Source: Sinotaia quadrata
Taxonomy: Eukaryota; Mollusca; Gastropoda; Architaenioglossa; Viviparidae
NCBI GenBank assembly: GCA_028829895.1
Contig: CM054181.1
Span: 106,499,360-106,563,359, forward strand
DNA length: 64,000 bases
Direction of reading: 5' to 3'
Position numbers and translations under genes: made by a program. The notes beneath the pieces were generated by a model. The model was not told where the DNA came from. It did no database searches and worked only from the letters and a program-made list of their open reading frames with translations. Below are positions 30,370-62,729 of the stretch, one piece after another; within the stretch, counting starts at the first letter, position 1; the number at the start of each line of letters is the position of its first letter.

Positions 30370-31400
30370 GCAGCAGTAGACCAATTCTGACATTATCTTA
30401 CAACTCCAGTAAAATCATGGCGCCAGATTATAAGAAAGATGAATGCTTCAAACTATATTTTCTTTTGACATATAGTTTTTTTTCTATAAACATGTTAACA
30501 CAGTGGCAACTCATATTATTGCAGCAGTATTTCAATATATGCACGGTGCAATGCTCAAAATGTAATTTTTTATTCGTAACTGCAAAATCGAACGATTTCT
30601 TTCTCATTTTTTTTATTATGTCATCAGCACACGGTGATTGGGTTATGAGAATATGCAATACTTTTTTTTTCTACATCGTAATATTGCAAAATGACATTAA
30701 TGAAACTGTTTTCACTGATAGCACAATTTCAGTATTGCGTCTGCAAAATTGCTTGATTGGTTTTATAGGACCTAGTTAGAACACGAGTGTTTTGTATTCA
30801 CTTGAGTGTATCGAGTGTTTTATTTTAAATCAAGCGGGCACAAATGTCTAACACACTTTTTCCATCCCGACTTTTTCTGTCGTATTCTGTTTGCTTTTAA
30901 TTATGTAAGCTTACACTCTTCTTAAAGCATTATATTCATTTATTTTTAATGGTTGCTCCATACAACAACCAAGACAGCCGTTACCATTTATTGATTCGTG
31001 TACCTTTTGCTTCTTCCTTCTGCGTCGTGAGTCGCTAGTCACTTTTTTAGTTACATTTAGCATTCACAATGCATTTGAAGTTTTCAAATGTTTCGTATTT
31101 TTAAAAAGAAATCTGTCATTATTGGAAAAATGAGCGGGAGACTTCTCTCGAATGTGTAATAAATCTAATAGAAGAAACATAATTGATGAACACTTTCAGA
31201 TATTTCCCTTTGTCTTTGATGGGACTGTGCCAAACTTTAATGACACAATCAGCTTGAATTTCTAGCAGCTCTGGTTCACGAGGCACTGCAGGAACAAATC
31301 ATTTTCATCTAAAAATAATCTGCATTCAATATCTTAATGGATGTATCAAATCCACGAAAAATATGTTGATAAATATCATGGTAATAAAATGACTGACTTT
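30370..31400 (+). other. Probable TG1 3' untranslated region
   Basis: Non-coding sequence after the TG1 stop. Candidate polyadenylation signals AATAAA occur at 31158-31163 and 31383-31388, with others further downstream. The true cleavage site cannot be fixed from sequence alone. A frame at 30417-30779 has no protein-like features. Confidence 0.4.
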
Positions 31401-32500
31401 TCCTAGTTCAAAATAAACTTGAATCTACATTCTTGAGGGTTAAAACTAAATTTCACCTTGAGAATTTTAGGACGATTTTCCCGATTGAATGATTTTTGCT
31501 TAATGAAAAATTCTGAAAATTATTGACTTTATCGATGTTAGAGGCCCACGACTCAGCTACATACTATATTGTTATGTTTTGTACTGAGTATTATGTATAA
31601 TACAATACAATTTTTAAATACAAATCGTTATGCCAATTTTTCTCTGTACTCTTTTTTTTTTTTTTTTGCATTTTCTATCACAATGATTTACATTTTATGT
31701 ACGCTTTTCCATTGTGTACGTTTTATATCCGTATTAATTAATGTTAACCAGACGTGGTAGACACAAATAGTATGCATTTCTTATAAGGGAGGTAATATAG
31801 TTTGGGATCTATCTATATATACAAACTGTGCATGAAATCATGGGCCACTTTCTGGTTACATAGGCTATCAAAATTGCTAAATTTAAAGCAAATGCATTAA
31901 TACCACTGTTAACAAGATATAATTCGATCGATAAGTGATCATATATCATTATTTGAAAGAAATAATACAATCCATACTCACTTGATAATGTTGATAAATT
32001 AAATTCATAATCAATATCATTGTCATCACAGCAATTTGTTATCTTAAGCTCTTGTAACATGACACAATTCGTGACTATGCATTCCAGATGAATTGTTACA
32101 ACTTAAAAGGTGCCTTCAGTTCTTAATGTTACACGAAAGTTACATGATTGGATTCTGATTCATAGTTCATTAGGTCTGAATTTGCTAACTGAAAAACACT
32201 AACCTTAAAACTTGTTTAACCAGAATACAGGGGAACCATTTATGTACAGCAAATACTACTAGCAAACGAACTCATTGTGTTTTCTATCTCTCTAGCACAT
32301 AACTTATGCAATAAAATATAATATTTTTCGTGTAATGGACCGTATGTTTCAGGTTTTGTATATTATTTTATACTCTGACACCCTTCTAGAGAGGTAGTGT
32401 GTTGTAAGGTGTGTGCTGTTGTAGCTGATTCGGCTTGTTTCTAACTGTTAGTGTTATCACAGTCGTTTTAACGGTTTCCAGATGTTAGTATACGTTGGTG
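31400..32500. other. Intergenic AT-rich sequence
   Basis: No gene, RNA or intact mobile element was seen. A T-run lies near 31651-31668. The phrase ttataagggaggtaat near 31782 resembles words common in non-autonomous elements of molluscs, but no element boundaries are visible. Confidence 0.4.
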
Positions 32501-32504
32501 AATG

Positions 32505-32840
32505 ATGCTGAGTGCTATGTTACCTGTTTCCGTTCATTTCCATTTGTTAGTAGTGTCTAGTGAGTGTCATGTTACCTGTTTCCGTTCATTTCCAATTGTT
32601 AGTAGTGTCTGGTGAGTGTCATTTTACCTGTTTCCGTTCATTTCCAATTGTTAGTAGTGTCTGGTGAGTGTCATGTTACCTGTTTCCGTTCATTTCCAAT
32701 TGTTAGTAGTGTCTGATGAGTGTCATGTTACATGTATCCTTTCGTTTCAAATTGTTAGTAGTGTCTGGCGCATGTTATGTTAGCATTTTCTGTTCGTTTC
32801 CAACTGTTAGTAGTGTCTAGTGAGTGCTGTTTTAGTGTAT
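32505..32840. repeat. Minisatellite, 52-bp unit
   Basis: tacctgtttccgttcatttc followed by caattgttagtagtgtctgg repeats at 52-bp spacing (32521, 32573 and on) about six times, decaying towards 32840. Confidence 0.88.
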
Positions 32841-33557
32841 TTTTTAAATCGTTTCAAGTTGATAGTGAGTGTTGATCTAATTGTTCATACCGCGTTATGT
32901 GACTTGTTTTAGCTGCTTGATTTATGTTCCATATGTCTGAGTTGAAGATAAAAATTCTATAGCGGTCTGTTTTAATTTCAATTTTTATTTGTGTGTATTA
33001 TGGTCGATGTTGTTAGGGAATTTTTAGCTCCTTAATTTCATCTATAATTTGGTGTCGTTTTTTTTTTTACTTTCAAATATGAAACCTGAATGTGCTTGAG
33101 ATCTGTATGTGACTTTTGAAATTTGAATTGCAATATTGCCTTGATATAGTTTTGTATGATCAAATATTTATACCTTGTTATCTTTAATACGTTTTTCAAT
33201 TGGCCAAAATTTTAATAGTAATCTATATACTTTAATAGCTAAATAAAATTATACATATTTTTGCTTGTTTGGCATTTTATTAATACTGTCCTCTGTTGCT
33301 GCGGTATGGATATGAAAAGTGACTGTCAAATGAAACTCTAAATTTCTTTGCTTTACCACCAGTTTAAGCATTTAAAGGTAGTGTGCATAGAACTGTACGG
33401 AATTCATAGGCTAGAGTGTGAATATTTAGAAAATTGTGTACACCTAACACGCTCAATTACAACTGCATTGTATTTATAACTTTGCTTTTTCCTCAATATC
33501 TGAGTGAAAGGTGTGTGACCGGAGTGATACGAGTGTCTAAATTTAGTAATTCATGAT

Positions 33558-33561
33558 TACA

Positions 33562-33595
<34 letters not shown>

Positions 33596-33625
33596 TACAC
33601 ACACACTCACACACATTCTCATTCA
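33558..33625. repeat. (CA)n microsatellite
   Basis: About 35 bp of CA, then interrupted CA-rich sequence. Confidence 0.95.
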
Positions 33626-33629
33626 CACA

Positions 33630-35340
33630 AGCACACGCGCACAGCAACAGATCAGTATACATACACCACATTAAAAAGTACACATTTGCCTAAGCTCATA
33701 TATCCACATTCATAAATAAATATAAACATGCAGAGTAACATTCTTCATTCTCACGCATACACACGTGCGTGCATTCAGTGCATGATAAATATTAAAATAT
33801 TGCAATACCAAAATATTATAATTGTGTTATATAATAATAATTTGACTTTGTGACAAGTCAAAAATGCCAGCAGAATTATTATAACACTTTATATGAAAAA
33901 AAAGTATTTTTATAATTGAAATGAGTTTAAATTTTGCTTTTCATTACACACTATTTTGAGCGTAAAATTAATTATGCGATTTTTATGCATATACGCATAC
34001 GTGGATGTGTTAATGGAAGGTTTTAACTTTCAAAAATTAAAATGTTTACGTAAAGAAATGAAAAAAGAAACGAAATTCACCAGGAAAAACTGCTCTACGC
34101 CACATTCAGTAAATAAATCATGTAATTTGTAATGCTTTACATTTTGTAAGTTAAGAAATTAAAAATAGTTCATTACCTTTTGAATATATTTCTTTCTTAC
34201 GTGTGCATGGTCACGTGGTTTGTAATGAGTCCGCGAATAAGATGAATGAACAACGTTGCTTCAGCCTTTCATTTTAAAATTAATTTTCTGTTTAATGAAA
34301 GGCATTGCTGATTGAATTTTAATGAACTTGCTAGAAATATGTTGCTTTGTCCTCACAATGATTTTAATGAACTTGCTAGAAATGTGTGGCTTTGTCCTCA
34401 CAAGGAATTTACAAGTCAAAGCTATAGCATTCATACTTTGCGTCGTCTTAATTTCCTGCCCTTTAGGAGTTTAGTAAAGGGTGTGTACCATTTAGTTTGC
34501 AGTATGGATAAAATGAAATTAATTATAATGAGTTTTAACACTCCCAAAATATAAACAAACAAAGAAAACATTATCTTAAAGTAGTTTTTGTCCTTCAAGA
34601 AAATTAATAGTGATGAAGGATAATAATCAAATTGAAGAGAAAATAACTCCGTCAAAAGTTTGCTGATTTAGTCATGATTTTATCATTTTGCAGTTGTTTT
34701 AAGCTAATATTATATTGAACTTAAAGTGGAGAAAAAATTGTGTGTTTTAGTGGAACCATAATAAAATATAAAAGCTGATTCTTACTCTGAAAGATTTTAA
34801 CATTGTTGGGGTCTTTAACTAGATATGAAGGAGGTAGATAAAGATAAAGAAGAAAGTAGTATCAGAAAAAAAGATGTTTAATAGTATTTCAAGTACGGAT
34901 TTCGAAAGGAAATAACATTATAAAACATGCTTAAATAGAATTTCAAATATTTTTTTATCATGATAGTGTTAGAAGTTTGCCTACCTCCAGTTCTTTCTTT
35001 TACTTTTCATTATTATATACACAAGCATGACCCATGAGGCCCTACTGCGGATCAAGACGAGGAATGATTTCGACATTTCTCAAATGACGAGAAGATTGTT
35101 ACTGCGCAGGCGCTGGGCACAAGCAAAAGAAGAAGAAAAAGCTTCTCCAAGTAGCGCACACACACCCTCCCCCACAGCGTGTTGTCAATAGAAGTGGTGC
35201 CTATTTCTGTTTCCTTTATGCAGTCCGCATCGACGTTCGTCTGAGGGCCTGACTTTCATCTTTTGACGTGCTTAGGTAATCAGTTATGGAAGATTAATTA
35301 ATTAATAATAACCACAACCATTAACTAGGTAGAGTTGGCT
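33630..35340. other. Intergenic AT-rich sequence, no gene seen
   Basis: Only short low-complexity frames are present. Two 45-bp-spaced copies of aatgaacttgctagaaat occur at 34321-34402. A slightly GC-richer patch at 35030-35170 shows no recognisable exon. Confidence 0.4.
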
Positions 35341-35344
35341 TCAC

Positions 35345-35665
35345 AGTACTGATAATACTTTTGAGTTGAACTATGATTATACTATTATGTACAAGACTCT
35401 GGTTATAGTACAAATAGTACTATATACTAATAGTACTATGTACATGATTGTGGTTATAGTTAAATATTGAAGACTATAATAATAGTACTACTAATCGTAC
35501 TATGTGCAACACTATGATAATAGTACTATGTATAGTGCTATGTAATAGACTATGATTTAGTGTTATGTAGAGGACTATAACTATAGTACTATGTACAAGA
35601 CTGTAATTATAGTATTATGTAGAGGACTATGATTATAATACTATGTGCACGACTGTGGTAATAGT
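35345..35665. repeat. Diverged short repeat based on tatagtactatgta
   Basis: The words gactatgattatagtactatgtac and ggttatagtac recur about ten times at irregular spacing. Confidence 0.7.
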
Positions 35666-35947
35666 ACCAATAGACGTGCGATTTTCCTTTTCCCCAAATA
35701 GAGAATGGCCAAGTGAATTTAAATTCAGGCAGAAGAAAAACAATGGGTACTATGCAATACATGCCTGGAGTTGTTTTTTTCCTTCACCATTCTATCATGT
35801 GCTGTACCGGCCATGTTTATCTATAAAGTTAGCAGCTGCCAGCAAAAACAGAACTGCAAATGATCTCCTCCATGAAACACTGACCTTTTAGAATACAGGT
35901 TCAGTCTGTCTGACTCGCTTTCTTTGTTTACCTACATGTTATCCCTA

Positions 35948-36052
35948 TGCGTGTGTGTGTGTGCGTGTGTGTGTGAGTGTATGTGTGTGTTTGTGTGTGT
36001 GTGTTTGTGTGTGTGAGTGTGTGTGTGTGTGTGTGTGTGGAGAGAGAGAGAG
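35948..36052. repeat. (GT)n with interruptions, then (GA)n
   Basis: About 90 bp of GT with GC, GAGT and TTTG interruptions ends in gagagagagag. Confidence 0.95.
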
Positions 36053-37413
36053 TAATAACTCATATTTTAATTGTAGACTACATCTAATACGAGTGATATA
36101 TATATATTACACATACAATGCGCGCGCGCACACGCACACACATTGAGACACATACAGTTAATGTAGTATGATATTGTACAAAAATAAGATTGTCTTTCAT
36201 TTACATGTGTCTTCGTGCTGTGTTCACTGCTAACATAAATGATTATTTTACAATAATTCCATTACGAAACCTGCTTTATAGTAAAAGAGCAGTAAAACTT
36301 TACAGTCCAAATAAAATAAAACATTAAAAACTTCTCTGGAATATAAAGTAGACATTAACTGTAGGGAAAACCTTCCTTTTGAGATAGTCGTGTGACTTTA
36401 ATAACAGTACTAAATCTACATTCAGCACTCGGCGACATGCCCTTAAAATCTTATTAGGGTACAATGCCTGAACACATATCAGAATACTCCACTCACTTTG
36501 TCTCTAGCTAAAATACTGATTATTTAGTTAGAATTTTTTTTTGTCCACCGCCTTCAACATTGCACTAGTCATTGACTACTATATCCTCCTTGTCACAGAT
36601 GAGACATGATGAGACTGACTTTGAATATCAAAGAAAAGGTAACAAATGTATCCTGATTAATATCAAAGAGAAGGTAACAAATGAATCCTGATGACTGCAA
36701 ACGTAAATGCACAGATTTCTATAAATAAGATCCTGTACACGTCACCGAGCTTTACGCAATGTCTAGATTGTGTAAGCACTGTAAAACATTTATTAGACTG
36801 AGACATGTACATTGATAACTAATTCTAATTAAAAGAGTGATCTTTCGAAGTAATAGGTGTATCTCTCCTAGTATCTAATAGTTTCGATATTCTTTCAATC
36901 GTCTTCATGGCACACACTTTTATAAGACGGAGCAAGTCTGCACTAATTTATGTTTGCATTTCGAGTTAGTCTACTAGGAATAGTTTACTTATAATGATAC
37001 ATACTTCGCGCAAGACCTGTTCATCATCAAAAAACATAAAATTCTTGATTCACAAATTTAATACTTATATAACAGATTTTCTTTTTAAATGAGCTGAAAA
37101 GAACACTTTAATGATGAGATGTACAGTATAGATAATGTACTCTTAAAAAAAAAACGTGGACATTGTACTTTTAGAAACATGATTAAAGTACTGTAAACAC
37201 TAATTTATTTTCATTACTAAAGGCCCTTGCCTCACTGGTCCTAAATTTACTCTTCTTGACCAACACGTTCATGTCCTCTATTAAAAAATAAAATAAAAAA
37301 AAAATTAATATGCGTTAAAGATGTAGAAACCACCAGTTTGGTGTATGCAAGAGGCGTGTTGTCATAATCGATTATTAAAATAATTATAATCTACTTGGAG
37401 CGCGTAACAAACT

Positions 37414-37721
37414 TCTATTTATGTCTACGTATCTTACCCTTGACCTAGTTCTGGGAATGATTTGCATTACTGACTAAATTATACCTAAAATATTTATGTC
37501 TACGTATCTTACCCTTGACCTAGTTCTGGGAATGATTTGCATTACTGACTAAATTATACCTAAAATATTTATATCTACGTATCTTACCCTTGACCTAGTT
37601 CTGGGAATGATTTGCATTACTGACTAAATTATACCTAAAATATTTATGTCTACGTATCTTACCCTTGACCTAGTTCTGGGAATGATTTGCATTACTGACT
37701 AAATTATACCTAAAATATTTT
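37414..37721. repeat. Minisatellite, 75-bp unit, four near-identical copies
   Basis: The unit starting atttatgtctacgtatctta recurs at exactly 75-bp spacing (37417, 37492, 37567, 37642) with almost no substitutions. It is one of the youngest arrays in the window. Confidence 0.93.
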
Positions 37722-37739
37722 GCACACTTAAGCCTGTTG

Positions 37740-38765
37740 TGAATTACTGCCGAAACAAAATGATGCTTTAGAAAAGTGATGATTTCAACAAAATTAATTT
37801 TTTTAAATATATACTACAGACTAAACAAAATTATTCTTACGAACGCTTCGCGTTAATGACTAAAGATAATTTATCCTTAAATATACATATCGTAAGTGGT
37901 TAAATGTAATAATCATTCTTAAGAGCAATCTGCACATTTCATTAAACACAATTATGTATGAACCGTTTTGCGAAACTGATGAAACATAATGTTAGTCTGA
38001 AATATTATACCTTACTGATTAAACCAAATGTACATACGAACTCTTTGCTTAGTGGTTAAACACTACTTAAGAACGCTTTTAAGTTACTGATTAAAATCAT
38101 TTTCCTTTAAATCAATTTACACTACTAATCAAGTAGATTTATAATTAAGAACGCAGTTAATATGCTACGGTTTAATTATATTTAAGAACGCTTTGAATTA
38201 CTGATTAAACATAATTGTATTTAAGAAAGCTTTGAATTACTGATTAAACATAATTATTTGTAAGAACACTTAGAATTACTGATAACACATAATTATATTT
38301 AAGATCGCCTTGAATCAATGATTACACTTAATTATGTTTAAAATCTCCTGGAATTAATGATCAAACATAATTAAATTTAAGATCGCCTGGAATTAATGAT
38401 CACACATAATTATATTTATGATCGCCTTGAATTAATAATTACACATAAGATCGCCTTGAATTATTGATTAAACATACTTATAGTTAAGACAGCTTTCAGT
38501 TACTCCTTAAGTATAATTATATTTAAGATTGCTTTAAGTTATTGGTTAAGCATAATTATGGCTAAAGACACTTTCAGATACTGATTAAGTATAATTATAT
38601 TTAAGTATGGACTGACCTACTGATTAAACATTAAGCCTACATAAGAATTTTTGAGTTATTGAGTTCTGATTTTGTTTTGCGTTACTGATTAAATACAAAT
38701 GTACCTAATAATGCTTTGCTTTACTGGTAAGCATAATTATATTTTAAGAAGGTTTGTATTGCTTT
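37740..38765. repeat. Highly diverged minisatellite, about 40 bp
   Basis: Units resembling taagaacgctttgaattact followed by gattaaacataattatattt recur about 25 times with many substitutions. The array is much older than the adjacent 75-bp array. Confidence 0.75.
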
Positions 38766-38789
38766 TTTTATGTATTCCATTGCTTTGAT

Positions 38790-38841
<52 letters not shown>

Positions 38842-38886
38842 ACACACTCACACACACACACTCACACACACACACACACATGCACA

Positions 38887-38918
<32 letters not shown>

Positions 38919-38935
38919 TACACACACACTCACTT
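38790..38935. repeat. (CA)n microsatellite
   Basis: About 145 bp of CA with scattered T interruptions. The His/Thr open frame across it is an artefact. Confidence 0.97.
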
Positions 38936-39399
38936 ATTCGTTAAAGAGTGCTTGTGTATTCAGAACGTAAACACACAACTTGAGCTGTAGAGTTTACACA
39001 ATTAAATTACACCTAATTTACGATATATTTATTCTAATGTTAGATGCTCTGAAGACAGAGATATTTGACACAGCAGACGATCCTTACATAAAGTGCTATA
39101 AATAAACTAGAGATAGGTGTAAGCGACAGTTAAGGGAAAGAACTCAAGTTTGAAATAGCTACGATCTTGCACTCCTTGACCCCTTAGCACACCTGTACTT
39201 TCAGCCAACTTGACTCAAATAATAAAAGTCATTGTTGTGTTTTTAAAACCAGAAAGCAAACGAATTAAAGTCCCCCATCAGAACCCTCACCAGCACACTT
39301 TAAATACGTATTAACAACGCATTAACTTTATGCGACACACTTTCCACAACAGGTGTGCTATAGGCATTTAATTAACCCTCTGAGACTTAACATCACTCC

Positions 39400-39700
39400 A
39401 TTAACTTTCAAATGGCTGGGGGAGAAAATGAAGATATCTGGTATTCATAGTAAATATCCCTGTAAGATGCCGTATATTTATTTACTCATTATAAACATCA
39501 CCCTCAGCAGTGAAGATGTCTGGTATTTACAGTAAAAAATCACTGACAACTATGAAGATGCCTGGTATTTAGTGCAAAAAATCACTGACAACTATGAAGA
39601 TGTATGGTGTTTACACTAACTTACACTGTCAGCTATGAAGATGTCTGGTATTTCAAGTATCCACCACTGACAAATGCGAAGATGTCAGTTATTTTACAGT
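39400..39700. repeat. Diverged minisatellite, about 41 bp or longer
   Basis: gaagatgtctggtatttaca followed by gtaaaaaatcactgacaacta recurs about six times, with the first units most diverged. Confidence 0.7.
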
Positions 39701-39754
39701 AAACATAAATTGTAATCACTTAAGACAACACTTAGTATCAATCTCCTGATTTAT

Positions 39755-40300
39755 GATCACCTGCAATGCGGCTGTTTAATCAGACTCCTGGTAATCAGCA
39801 ATGCGGCTGTTTAATCAGACTCCTGGTAATCAGCAAAGCGGTTGTATAATCTGACTCCTGGTTATTTTTAATGCGGCTGTATAATCTGACTCCTGATTAT
39901 CAGTAATGCGGCTATATAATTTAACTCCTGGTTATCAGTAATGCGGCCACAAAATCTAACTCCTCGTTATCAGTAATGCGGCTAAATAATCTGATTATCC
40001 TTAATGCGGCTGTACAATCTGACTCCTGATTATATCAGTAATGCGGCTACATAATCTGGCTCCTTGTTATCAGTAATACGGCTGTAAAATATGACTCCTG
40101 GTTTTGAGTAGTACGGCTATATAATCTGATTCCTCGTTATCAGAAATACGGCTATGTAATCTAACTCTTTTTATCATTAATGCAGCTGAATAATCTGACT
40201 CCTAATTATCAGTAATGCGGTTATATAATCTGACTACTGGTTATCATTAAAATTGCTATATAATCTGACTCCTAATTATCAGTAATGCGGCTAATAGTGC
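39755..40300. repeat. Diverged minisatellite, about 36 bp
   Basis: tcagtaatgcggctatataa followed by tctgactcctggttat recurs about 14 times with frequent substitutions. Confidence 0.8.
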
Positions 40301-40559
40301 TTTACAGAGAGAAGCCTCACTGCAGAAGTGATTTAAGTTCGATTGCGCTCAAACGCATCAAAATGACAGTTAATTCTAAACATTCCTATACTAATGATAG
40401 ATTTAGCGTCTAGTGTGTCGAATGGAACGATAAATCGCGTCCTGTGTGCCAGAAGGTGGAAACTAGTATGGAACCCATATCAAACAATATTTCGCACTGC
40501 GCTGTACTTTTAGTGGTATTTACTGACACACTTGTGTCATACGCACATTTAGTATTGCA

Positions 40560-40975
40560 CACATTTTTGTGTTACGTACTGTCTCTATTATTTAGCTTTG
40601 CAATGAATTTTTGTGTTATGTACTGTCTCTATTATTTAGCTTTGCAATGAATTTTTGTGTTATGTACTGTCTCTATTATTTAGCTCTGCAATGAATTTTT
40701 GTGTTATGTACTGTCTCTATTATTTAGCTCTGCAATGAATTTTTGTGTTATGTACTGTCTCTATTATTTAGCTTTGCAATGAATTTTTGTGTTATGTACT
40801 GTCTCTATTATTTAGTTTTGCAATGAATTTTTGTGTTATGTACTGTCTCTATTATTTAGCTTTGCAATGAATTTTTGTGTTATGTACTGTCTCTATTATT
40901 TAGCTTTGCAATGAATTTTAGTGTTATGTACTGTCTCTATTATTTAGCTTTGCAATGAATTTTAGTGTTATTTGC
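40560..40975. repeat. Minisatellite, 44-bp unit, nine copies
   Basis: gcaatgaatttttgtgttat followed by gtactgtctctattatttag repeats at 44-bp spacing (40600, 40644 and on) with very few changes. Confidence 0.93.
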
Positions 40976-42340
40976 TGAAATAGTTGTGTTGTACACAAGT
41001 TTAATACTGCACTGCAATGTGTCATACACAAATTTAGTACTGTTATGCAATCGCCATGTTACAATTATGTAGATACACGCACTGAGTATTCTCCTGCAAA
41101 TGACATAGGCATTAGTGGGTGTGACAGAGTAAATTTGCCCCTCCCTATTTTAAAATTTAATTGTTTTATAAACAGCTAAATTGTCAGAGTGACCCGACCT
41201 TGGGCACTCCTTATAGTGTTAATTTGAAAGTGTCTGAGGTTCAAGTAAACAGCATAAGGCAAGAATATACTAGATTTGCTGACCTAATGGAAACTGAGTG
41301 AGCAGTTTTTTTCTTATCCAATGATTACTAAGAATGGAGTTCAGATAGAGAAAGGAGTTATATTGTGATGAATAGGAAACTTAGGCTTGCTTCCTGATTA
41401 TATGTTGTAGTGATCAAGTGCTTTTTTTTTTTTGTTTTGAATTTCACCCTGAGAGTATGAGTTCAACCTTGAGTTGTAAGTCTTGAGTTGAGTCTCAAGT
41501 TCAACTTTTAAGTCCCCAGCTACTTCTTTGGATTCACTGGTTGTGGCTCAAGAGACCGGGAAATGCAAATGAGCAGAGTGTGTTGCAGTTGTGTAAGTGT
41601 AAGGGAGTATGTTGTGCACTTTTGATGTATCAGAGTAACATAAGCTGGGTACATTCTAGAGAATTCTGGTGCAATGAAGTTACCAAAATTGCTGAAATTG
41701 ATCCAAACGTGGGTTCATGGAATATGTATATTTGATTTTTCTTTTAATAAATTTATTGACCTTCTTACGCATATTAATATTGATAATCTTATGTTGGAAA
41801 AGAAAGTGGGTGGATGGGGGCTCGCTAAAAGAAGGATTTGTCTTTTCCTTTTGTATGAATATTTCCACTTTAAAAAACATGTTTCTCACCAATATTAAAA
41901 GGCATAAAATAACTCCACTTAAACGATCATCTTTTTTTCCTCTGGAATTATCGATCCTTAAATATATTTGCAGAATATACTGGTGTGTTGTGTAATCGAT
42001 ACAACACGTTTGAAACTCTCCATGTTTACTTGTGAAATAATGTACGCGTGCGCAGAACCGGCCTTAACGTCTTTCCTGTATTTATTAGCGTCTGAAAACT
42101 TCAAGATTTCATTTTAATATTTTTTTTATTAAATTCCAACAGTCCTGAAGTTACTAATTGTGCGAAAGCGGCCTACACTTTCTTTCAAAAAAAAGTTGCA
42201 TGTATATTCTCGAGAAATGTTTCAGATGTACTCGTCTGTGTTGTGGTGGTAGAAGGTTGTGGGGGGGGGGGGTGTCCCTATTTGGTCTTAGGTCTAAACT
42301 GTTATCAATAAGCTAAGACAATCCCTGTCACCGCCCACTT
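40976..42340. other. Intergenic sequence before TG2 promoter
   Basis: No gene was seen. Short frames around 41541-41995 have no recognisable protein character. A G-run lies at 42261-42272. The sequence becomes less AT-rich just before the TG2 promoter. Confidence 0.4.
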
Positions 42341-42395
42341 AACTCCAGTAACGGACAAAAGGTATATATAAGCTTTGGGATAGAAAGGCTGGCAG
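42330..42395 (+). promoter_or_regulatory. TG2 core promoter with TATA box
   Basis: TATATATAAG at 42363-42372 is preceded by a GC/CACC-box-like caccgccca near 42330. Transcription is expected to start near 42390-42395. A good splice donor about 105 bp downstream and the TG2 first coding exon 1.2 kb downstream fit a standard animal promoter plus leader exon. No sequence upstream of TG1 clearly matches it. Confidence 0.55.
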
Positions 42396-42498
42396 ACTGT
42401 CTGATGTGCAAACTGCTTCCTGGACCTTCTAAACAGCCAGGAGTGAGTGTGAGTGTGACACGGGTATCTTTCTAAAAGTGAGCCAGTTGTTACTAAAG
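42393..42498 (+). other. TG2 non-coding leader exon
   Basis: Predicted 5' untranslated exon from the TATA-directed start to the donor ctaaag|gtaaag at 42498/42499. It contains a 23-codon upstream ORF (ATG at 42404, TAA at 42473). The intron would run to the acceptor ttatttatag at 43620. The exon start is estimated, not seen. Confidence 0.5.
42404..42475 (+). CDS. Upstream ORF in TG2 leader, 23 codons
   Basis: ATG at 42404 reads MCKLLPGPSKQPGVSVSVTR and three more residues to TAA. It lies wholly inside the predicted leader exon, upstream of the main start. It may tune TG2 translation or may be incidental. The peptide is not recognised. Confidence 0.3.
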   Translation: MCKLLPGPSKQPGVSVSVTRVSF

Positions 42499-43678
42499 GT
42501 AAAGATTGATGAGAACTATTTTATGTAAGTTTTTCGTTGCTGCTGGGTTGCAATCACTTCTCCGGAGTAATAAATGTGAATTAATTTTCAAATGTTCGCG
42601 TCTGAACACATGAATATATCAGCATATAAACCATGAAGAACGTCATGCCAATGGATCCTACGCTTGTTTTTGACTTTATCTCATTCTCACCTCTCGACTG
42701 CTATCTCTCTTTTGTTCTCTTTTCATTATGTTTTCGATTTTTATATCTCTGTTGTTTGCTTGCCACGTTCTCCTTTCTTTCCAAATAGTACGATCTCTCT
42801 CTCCTCTATGTTTGGCTTGCCTGTTTTGTTCTAATTTATATTTCTCTTTTACGATCTTTTTATCTGTCCTCTCTACTTGTGTTTGTTCTATTCTCTCTGT
42901 TTGTCGGCCTTTCTCTGTCTGGTCTGCCTGCTCGTAATACTTTCTCTTTGTTGATGCCCATTAACAGTAACACACAGTATTGGACTTTGTTTTACTCTTG
43001 CACCCTTGCTTTCTGTTGCCATTGTTTCCAATTACAATTATTAATTTTAATTAATAATTTTACAATTATTGCTGCCACCTCGTGCCTGATTTCTCGTTAT
43101 CAGTGGTAGTGGCTGGTCTGCACAGTGGGCAGGCTGTTGGATTGTTTGCTTACTTGCACAGTCGACTTTGGTACCTATATATGTAATTTGATTTTGTTTG
43201 TTACGTCACACACACATTTATATAATTTGATTTAGTATGTTACGTCACATTCTAGAGAGAGTTGGTTTCTTTATTAAGTAGCAGTGTAGCAGTAGTAGTC
43301 CTTTTATAGCAGTGACAGTAGAGATGTTAATGGCATCAGTAGTAATAGTTACGTTTAGTAGTAATGGACTAACAAGTTTAGAGTAGTATAACTATAGCAG
43401 TAGTAATAATAGTAGGGACAATTTGCTCCAATACGTTGTCAGTTTAAATATTCCGTCATCGTCATCATCATCCATCTATCTTCATCTATCCATACATCCA
43501 TCACCATCATCATAATTATTATTATTAAAGTGATTTTCTGAACGGACAAGTAACTAGTTTTTAACACCGTATCTTCATACTACATTCTAAAGCACACTGG
43601 TTTTATATATTTATTTATAGAATTGTTGTGGGCGTTGAAGGTGTTGGTCGACTGTTTTCTTGTCATCATTTCACTAGA

Positions 43679-62729
<19,051 letters not shown>

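Noticed and set aside
30417..30779. 120-codon open frame after the TG1 stop
   Set aside because: Composition is that of AT-rich untranslated sequence, and the frame starts just 48 bases past the TG1 stop.
40560..40975. Regular repeats that could suggest a CRISPR array
   Set aside because: Units are contiguous and direct with no unique spacers, and the DNA is clearly eukaryotic.
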